DNA of 28,467 bases from an uncultured Oscillospiraceae bacterium (GTDB taxonomy: Bacteria > Bacillota > Clostridia > Oscillospirales > Ruminococcaceae), in the NCBI GenBank assembly GCA_900539695.1, contig UQDG01000027.1, positions 1-28,467 on the forward strand, in the 5' to 3' direction. Within the stretch, counting starts at the first letter, position 1, and every line of letters begins with the position of its first letter. Of the stretch, positions 24,263-28,467 are shown one piece after another. A model generated the notes under the pieces. It made no database searches. It was given only the letters and a program-made list of their open reading frames with translations, and was not told where the DNA came from. The position numbers and the translations under genes are program-made.

Positions 24263-24448
24263 ATGCAGCGTAGTTTGACCAAAGGCCCCATCACCGGCAG
24301 CATTTTGCTGTTTGCTCTGCCGCTGATGCTGGCCTATCTGCTTTCGGCCACGCCGATGGGCGTTACCGGCATCTGGCTCAGCGTGCCCATCGGCTGGGCG
24401 CTGGCAGATGCCATTGGCATTGGATACTATTTAAAAAAGAAGCGGTGA
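24263..24448 (+). pseudogene. MATE efflux pump remnant with large internal deletion
   Basis: A 61-codon frame behind a good AAAAGGAGA site. Its first 27 codons (MQRSLTKGPITGSILLFALPLML) match the start of MATE-family multidrug pumps, and the last about 33 codons (TPMGVTGIWLSVPIGWALADA) match the very end of the same family. The intervening 400 or so residues expected of a full MATE protein are missing, so the two ends are joined in frame. I infer an old internal deletion, leaving at most a two-helix peptide. It follows the AraC gene, so the AraC protein may once have regulated a MATE pump. Confidence 0.75.
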
Positions 24449-24467
24449 CGGCAGGGGGGAAAAGAAG

Positions 24468-25202
24468 ATGGTCGACCATATCAGGATCCGCGGCGCGCGG
24501 GTGCACAACCTGAAAAACGTGAATGTGGATGTGCCGCTGGGCAAAATCGTGGGTGTGGCGGGCGTGTCCGGTTCGGGCAAGTCCAGCCTTGCGCTGGGCG
24601 TGCTTTACGCCGAAGGCTCCCGCCGGTATCTGGACGCACTTTCCACCTATACGCGCCGCCGCATGACGCAGGCGGCAAAGGCATCGGTGGACGAAGTGCT
24701 GTATGTTCCGGCTGCACTGGCACTGCATCAGCGGCCCGCTGTGCCGGGCATCCGCAGCACCTTTGGTACCGGCACGGAACTGCTGAACAGTCTGCGCCTG
24801 ATGTTCTCCCGTCTTTCCAGCTATCCCTGCCCGCAGTGCGGCCACTGGCTGGAACCCAGCCTTGCCGTGGCGGCAGAAAAGCCGCTGCTCTGCCCGCAGT
24901 GCGGTGCCAGCGTGCGCGCGCTTTCCGCTGAAGAATTTGCCTTCAACAGTCAGGGTGCCTGCCGCACCTGCAGCGGTACCGGCATGGTGATGACCGTGGA
25001 CGAGAGCACCCTTGTGCCGGACGATTCTCTTACGATCGACGAAGGTGCCGTGGCCCCGTGGAAGAGCCTGATGTGGTCGCTGATGGTGGATATCTGCCGG
25101 GAGATGGGCGTGCGCACCGATGTGCCCTTCCGCGACCTGACCGACCGGGAAAAGGATATCGTTTTCCATGGCCCGGCGGAGAAAAAGCACATTTTTTATT
25201 GA
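24468..25202 (+). pseudogene. UvrA-like ABC ATPase, 3'-truncated at element junction
   Basis: A 244-codon frame matching the first part of a UvrA paralogue (the short UvrA-like class of Firmicutes, normally about 750 residues). It has the N-terminal IRIRGARVHNLKNVNVDVPLG, Walker A GVSGSGKSSLALG, the zinc modules CPQCGHW...CPQCGAS and CRTCSGTGM, and the insertion-domain start. The last coding match ends near DIVFHGPAEKKHI, then AT-rich sequence gives a TGA at 25200-25202. The rest of the gene, including the signature motif and second ATPase, is absent. I infer interruption by insertion of the mobile element that follows. Such paralogues are associated with drug tolerance rather than excision repair, and this one is unlikely to work. 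Confidence 0.85.
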
Positions 25203-25249
25203 TTTTATAGACGGAAATCGTCTTATAACTTCTTACAAGCCTTTATAGA

Positions 25250-25290
25250 AAACGGCAAAAACCATTGATTTTTCAAGGTTCTTGCCGTTT
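25250..25290. terminator. Hairpin near the element end
   Basis: AAACGGCAAAAACC-like sequence at 25250-25263 pairs with GGTTCTTGCCGTTT (25277-25290) apart from one mismatch. A moderate T-content follows. It may insulate the element from host transcription. Confidence 0.5.
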
Positions 25291-25386
25291 CTGCTTATAT
25301 CACGCCGTATCTCTTTACAAGCCCACTTTGGGAGCAAGGGCGGCAAAATAGCGTCAAAAATTTAGGCGCATGAACAGGAGGACGAC

Positions 25387-25749
25387 ATGAAAAACGAGCT
25401 TTTAGACAAGGGCATTATACTCCCGTCCGGCGAAATCGGCAAGGATAAGATAAACCTTGTAGCCGGGGCAATCACGCAGCCATTCGCAGAAATGGTATGG
25501 GTAACGACGGGCGGCGACATGGAAACCATAAACCGCTTGACAGATATTCTTGTTACCATGAACACTCCCGCCGACCGGGGGAAGCTGTTCAAAATCATCA
25601 AAATGCTCTACGGGCTTATGGGCTTACCCTTTTCCGGGGAAGCCGAGCCTATGGACGCAGACCCCGCCGTTTTGGAATACTTCATTTTTTCCTTTACGGC
25701 AGACTTTGGGGAAGTCATGCAGGACATAATCGCAGACGAAAAAGAATAA
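25387..25749 (+). CDS. Hypothetical ICE-encoded protein
   Basis: A 120-residue acidic protein with ACAGGAGGA just before ATG 25387. It begins MKNELLDKGIILPSGEIGKDKINLVAG, has a Met/Thr-rich middle (ITQPFAEMVWVTTGGDMETINRLTDI), and an acidic C-terminus ending in EKE. No motif or membrane helix is evident. I do not recognise a named family, although proteins like it recur at this end of conjugative elements in Clostridia. It is followed by a clear terminator and so stands as its own unit, the first intact gene inside the element. Confidence 0.7.
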   Translation: MKNELLDKGIILPSGEIGKDKINLVAGAITQPFAEMVWVTTGGDMETINRLTDILVTMNTPADRGKLFKIIKMLYGLMGLPFSGEAEPMDADPAVLEYFIFSFTADFGEVMQDIIADEKE

Positions 25750-25761
25750 CGACCCGCACAG

Positions 25762-25809
25762 GCGGCGTTTCTCACTCTCTACATGGGAGAACAGGAACGC
25801 CGCTTTTTT
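25762..25809 (+). terminator. Terminator after the first element gene
   Basis: GCGGCGTT (25762-25769) pairs with AACGCCGC (25796-25803), with a further CTC/GAG inner pairing, followed by six T residues (25804-25809). Confidence 0.8.
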
Positions 25810-25816
25810 CATGCCC

Positions 25817-25932
25817 TTGTTACGCAGTAGGGGCAGAAAAAGCCTTGCTATAAGCGGTTTTGCGGGCGCGTATCTGGCGCGGCAAGGGATTTATACCTTA
25901 TCCCCCGAAACCGCGCTTCTACTGCGTAACAA
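25817..25932. repeat. 14-bp perfect inverted repeat enclosing a structured region
   Basis: TTGTTACGCAGTAG (25817-25830) is repeated exactly in inverted form as CTACTGCGTAACAA (25919-25932). Between them, AAGCGGTTT (25852-25860) can pair with AAACCGCGCTT (25908-25918) with a 2-nt bulge. CCTTGC and GCAAGG, and GCGCG and CGCG, offer further pairing. It may be a regulatory RNA, a replication/transfer origin dyad, or a small mobile element end. Confidence 0.7.
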
Positions 25933-25958
25933 ATCCACAGCAAAAGGAGTGATTTACT

Positions 25959-26942
25959 ATGGCAGTTTTCCGGGTGGAACGAAACAAGGGCTACACCGTT
26001 ATGAGCAACCACCACCTACGCAACAAGGAGCTATCCCTAAAGGCAAAGGGGCTGTTGTCGCAAATGCTGTCACTCCCCGAAGATTGGGACTACACCTTGA
26101 AAGGCTTATCCCTTATCAACCGGGAGAAGATAGACGCTATCCGCGAAGCCATTAAGGAGCTTGAACGCGCCGGGTATATCGTCCGTTCAAGGGAGCGCGA
26201 CGAGAAAGGACGCTTGCGGGGCGCGGACTATGTGATATTCGAGCAGCCGCAGCCGCCTACGCCGGATTTACCTACATTGGAAAATCCAACATTGGATAAT
26301 CCAACACAGGAAAAACCAACATTGGAAAAACCTACGTTGGAAAATCCAACGCAATTAAATAAAGATATACAAAGAACTGACTTACCAAAAAAAGAAAAAT
26401 CAAATACAGATTTATCAAGTACCCATTCCATTCCTATCCTTTCCCCTAACCCCTCACCTTGCAGAGAAGCGGCTACGCCGCCGGAACGGAAAGGAACGGA
26501 AGCGGCAGCACAGAGCGCAGTAGAGATATACCGGGAAATCATCAAGGACAATATCGACTACCACATTCTCAAACAGGACATGAAGTTTGACAGTGACAGG
26601 CTTGACGAGATTGTAGACCTCATGCTTGAAACCATATGCACCGCCAGAAAGCGGGTACGGATTGCGGGGGACGACTACCCGGCAGAGCTTGTGAAGTCAA
26701 AGTTTATGAAACTGGACGGCGAACATATCCGCTTTGTGCTTGACTGTATGCGGGAGAACACAACCAAAATCCGCAACATCAAGCAATATCTGAAAGCAGC
26801 CCTTTTCAATGCCCCGTCCACAATCGGCAACTACTACACTTCCCTTGTCGCCCATGACATGGCAAGCGGCGCACTGTCACCGAAAAAGCCGCAGTACGGC
26901 GACCCGGACTATTATTCATACAACGAGGGCGAAAGCCTGTAA
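25959..26942 (+). CDS. Helix-turn-helix / DUF6017 replication-type protein
   Basis: A 327-residue protein with AAAAGGAGTG before ATG 25959. The N-terminal about 90 residues (FRVERNKGYTVMSNHHLRNK, LSLKAKGLLSQMLSLPEDWDYTLKGL) form a winged helix-turn-helix like RepA_N/DnaD-type initiators. Residues 105-134 are a PTLEN-like repeat (PTLENPTLDNPTQEK), and the linker to about 180 is polar. The C-terminal domain, from about 190 to the end, fits DUF6017 (IYREIIKDNIDYHIL, IKQYLKAALFNAPSTIGNYY). Such proteins are regarded as replication initiators or regulators of conjugative elements, by similarity. The repeat-encoding DNA is itself a tandem array. The following DUF5348 gene lies 31 nt away. Confidence 0.85.
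   Translation: MAVFRVERNKGYTVMSNHHLRNKELSLKAKGLLSQMLSLPEDWDYTLKGLSLINREKIDAIREAIKELERAGYIVRSRERDEKGRLRGADYVIFEQPQPPTPDLPTLENPTLDNPTQEKPTLEKPTLENPTQLNKDIQRTDLPKKEKSNTDLSSTHSIPILSPNPSPCREAATPPERKGTEAAAQSAVEIYREIIKDNIDYHILKQDMKFDSDRLDEIVDLMLETICTARKRVRIAGDDYPAELVKSKFMKLDGEHIRFVLDCMRENTTKIRNIKQYLKAALFNAPSTIGNYYTSLVAHDMASGALSPKKPQYGDPDYYSYNEGESL
26271..26360 (+). repeat. Six 15-bp direct repeats inside the HTH gene
   Basis: Six consecutive 15-nt units start at 26271, 26286, 26301, 26316, 26331 and 26346. Units read CC(T/A)ACATTGGAAAAT with variations; the third (CCAACACAGGAAAAA) and sixth are the most divergent. The junctions create TTGG-N5-CCAA dyads. They are iteron-like in size and placement. 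Confidence 0.85.
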
Positions 26943-26973
26943 CCACCCACAACCACAAAAGGAGGATTTTATT

Positions 26974-27195
26974 ATGGCACAGAAAATGACAGGAGCATTG
27001 GTATTTGACGAGCGCACCGACCGTTACGACATTCGCTTTGACTTAAACAGCTACTATGGCGGGCTGCATTGCGGAGAGTGCTTTGACGTATTCGTGCGGG
27101 GCAAGTGGAAGCCGACCCGGATTGAGTACGGCGACAACTGGTATCTTGTGGGTATCAGAGCCGAGGACTTGAACGGGCTGCGGGTGCGTATCTGA
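26974..27195 (+). CDS. DUF5348 family protein
   Basis: A 73-residue protein with AAAGGAGG (26957-26964) before ATG 26974. It fits DUF5348, a small family found almost only in conjugative elements: TGALVFDERTDRYDIRFDL, then YYGGLHCGECFDVFV, then GDNWYLVGIRAEDLNGLRVRI as its ending pattern. No catalytic motif is evident. The protein is short, soluble and of unknown role, perhaps a DNA- or protein-binding beta-fold. The gene lies between the HTH/DUF6017 gene and the YodL-domain gene on the same strand with short gaps, so is likely co-transcribed. Confidence 0.82.
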   Translation: MAQKMTGALVFDERTDRYDIRFDLNSYYGGLHCGECFDVFVRGKWKPTRIEYGDNWYLVGIRAEDLNGLRVRI

Positions 27196-27236
27196 CCGCC
27201 GCCCTATAAAGAAACGCGAAAGGAGGACGCGAGAAA

Positions 27237-28467
27237 TTGCAGGACGACCCTATGTACCATGAAAAGATTGACAGTCTGCTTGACACTTATGCCCGGAAAC
27301 TGGCGGCGAATATGAACAAGGGCTATGAAATTGCGGGGCGCGTTCCCTCTATCTTGATTGCCGGAGGTTCCAACTTCCCCACAAGGAAGAAAGAAAAGCA
27401 GAACGCTGCCACTGACCGGAATATGCAGGAATACCGGGACATACAGGGCTTGCTTGATAAAATCCGCAGCACAGGAATGGGCGGTATCAGCGCGGACGAC
27501 CCGCAAGCAGTCGAGAAACTTCAAAAGAAACTTGCGGGACTGGAAAAATCACAGGAAACCATGAAAGCAGTCAACGCCTATTACCGCAAGCATAAGACCC
27601 TTGACGGTTGCCCGCATTTACCGCCGGAGCAGCTTGAAAAGCTGAAAGCGGATATGTCGAGCCAATGGCACTTGGGGGACAAGCCTTTCGCTTCATGGGC
27701 GTTATCCAACAACAACGCAGAAATCCGGCGCGTCAAAGACCGCATTAAATCCCTCTCACAGACAAAAGAAATCGGTTTTGTCGGTTGGGAGTTTGAGGGC
27801 GGCAGAGTGGAAGCAAACACCGAAGCAAACCGTCTGCAAATCTTTTTTGACGGGAAGCCCGACGAAGCGACGCGGACAGAACTGAAAAGCAATGGTTTTC
27901 GGTGGTCACCCAAAGCCGAAGCATGGCAGCGGCAGCTAACCAATAATGCCTATTATGCGGCAGACTATGTGAAATCCATTCAGCCCCTTACCCGGGAAAA
28001 GCCCACTGATTTACTGCGGGCGCATATCCGCAGCCAAAAGGAAGCGGCACAGGCGCAGCCCCCACAGGAGTACATCTATCAAGTACACGCGAACCCCCGC
28101 AGCGACAGCCGGGAAAATCTTTCTATTCTGCAAGCATACGTTCCACAGGAGGACGGGAAAGCCCAAATAGGCGACGTTCTGTATATCGGCACACCCGAAA
28201 AATGCCGCGAGCTTATGGAGCAACTGAACGCCGGGGAACTGACACAGGCAGAGGTAAAAGAAATTTACGCAAAGGCACAGGAAACGGCGCAGACCGCCGG
28301 ACAGGACAAAGACACCTTTTCCATTTACCAGATAAAAGGCGGGGACGAAACAAGGGATTTCCGCTTTGAGCCATACGACCGCCTGCAGGCGGCGGGAAAT
28401 GTGGTTGACAGGGCGAACTATGAGCTTGTCTATTCCGCGCCCCTTGCGCCGGAAACTTCCCTTGAAG
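27237..28467 (+). CDS. YodL-domain ICE protein, 3' end beyond the window
   Basis: An open frame of at least 410 codons with no stop before the window end. TTG 27237 is the likely start, since AAAGGAGGA (27219-27227) lies at good spacing; ATG 27252 is an alternative. The first 180 residues are Lys/Glu-rich and predicted helical. Around 199-250 is a segment RLQIFFDGKPDE...NGFRWSPKAEAWQRQLT, shared by several ICE-encoded proteins. The end, from about residue 359, reads DTFSIYQIKGG...FRFEPYDRLQAAG and fits a YodL domain (PF14191). In other elements such proteins extend with DUF3849/LPD-type domains. Function is unknown; many are thought to act in the recipient after transfer. Confidence 0.8.
   Translation, partial: MQDDPMYHEKIDSLLDTYARKLAANMNKGYEIAGRVPSILIAGGSNFPTRKKEKQNAATDRNMQEYRDIQGLLDKIRSTGMGGISADDPQAVEKLQKKLAGLEKSQETMKAVNAYYRKHKTLDGCPHLPPEQLEKLKADMSSQWHLGDKPFASWALSNNNAEIRRVKDRIKSLSQTKEIGFVGWEFEGGRVEANTEANRLQIFFDGKPDEATRTELKSNGFRWSPKAEAWQRQLTNNAYYAADYVKSIQPLTREKPTDLLRAHIRSQKEAAQAQPPQEYIYQVHANPRSDSRENLSILQAYVPQEDGKAQIGDVLYIGTPEKCRELMEQLNAGELTQAEVKEIYAKAQETAQTAGQDKDTFSIYQIKGGDETRDFRFEPYDRLQAAGNVVDRANYELVYSAPLAPETSLE

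Larger units (their letters stand above)
25195..28467 (+). mobile_element. End of an integrative/conjugative element (Tn1549/CTn-like), continues beyond the window
   Basis: From about 25200 the gene content and base composition change. The region carries small ICE-type genes behind strong AGGAGG sites, a DUF6017/HTH protein, a DUF5348 protein and a YodL-domain protein. That combination is typical of conjugative elements in gut Clostridia. The left boundary is inferred from the broken uvrA-like frame. The exact base and the integrase, conjugation and relaxase genes are not visible here. Confidence 0.75.

Noticed and set aside
25811..26155. A 114-codon plus frame from the end of the terminator into the HTH gene
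   Set aside because: It spans the 14-bp dyad and overlaps the HTH gene out of frame with no ribosome site; better explained as a structured non-coding region.
26271..26360. CRISPR-like array
   Set aside because: The 15-bp units are directly adjacent with no spacers and lie inside a coding frame, so they are tandem repeats, not CRISPR.
26228..26551. A minus-strand frame with a repeated VGFSNVGFS pattern
   Set aside because: It is the antisense of the 15-bp repeat array within the HTH gene, so the peptide pattern follows from the DNA repeats. No ribosome site is seen.

Overview
The window looks like chromosome from a high-GC gut Firmicute of the Oscillospiraceae/Ruminococcaceae type (Faecalibacterium, Gemmiger or Subdoligranulum-like). 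This is inferred from the style of the proteins, the FMN and SAM-I riboswitches, ThyX in place of ThyA, and a conjugative-element segment typical of gut Clostridia at the right end. No rRNA or other species marker is present, so the genus is a guess.

Layout. 1-545 is a small AT-rich islet with a one-helix membrane protein and a DUF3781 protein, closed by a strong terminator. At 628-1686 (-) is an MscS-type channel, divergent from an FMN-riboswitch-controlled riboflavin transporter gene (ribU). Next is a SAM-I riboswitch with metK. From about 4198 to 15921 runs a long co-directional run behind one good promoter: recD2, comF, mreB-like, pcrA, thyX, tmk, a GNAT-like gene, mltG and a U32 peptidase. 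Several genes overlap by 4-8 nt, which suggests co-expression of DNA repair/uptake, dTMP synthesis and cell-wall functions. 16039-18993 (-) holds a second repair pair: a family-4-type uracil-DNA glycosylase followed by a nuclease-Rad3 helicase fusion. plsY is divergent from it. A consensus promoter with phased A-tracts then drives a tRNA-Asp, tRNA-Phe, tRNA-Gly operon with its own terminator. An accessory-looking stretch follows: an NdpA-type nucleoid protein (-), a bacterial PH-domain protein (+), an MFS permease (-) and an AraC regulator (+). After these come a 61-codon remnant of a MATE efflux pump and a UvrA paralogue truncated after 244 codons.

The truncated uvrA paralogue abuts a segment of different character from about 25200 to the window end. 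This segment carries a terminator, a structured dyad region, a helix-turn-helix/DUF6017 replication-type protein with six 15-bp repeats inside its gene, a DUF5348 protein and a YodL-domain protein running off the window. It is best read as one end of a Tn1549/CTn-like integrative and conjugative element inserted into the uvrA-like gene.

No wholly new system was identified with confidence. The most interesting leads are the iteron-like array inside the HTH gene, the 14-bp dyad upstream of it, the dual transcription/translation switch upstream of ribU, and the long Gly/Ser/Tyr-rich linker in PcrA.
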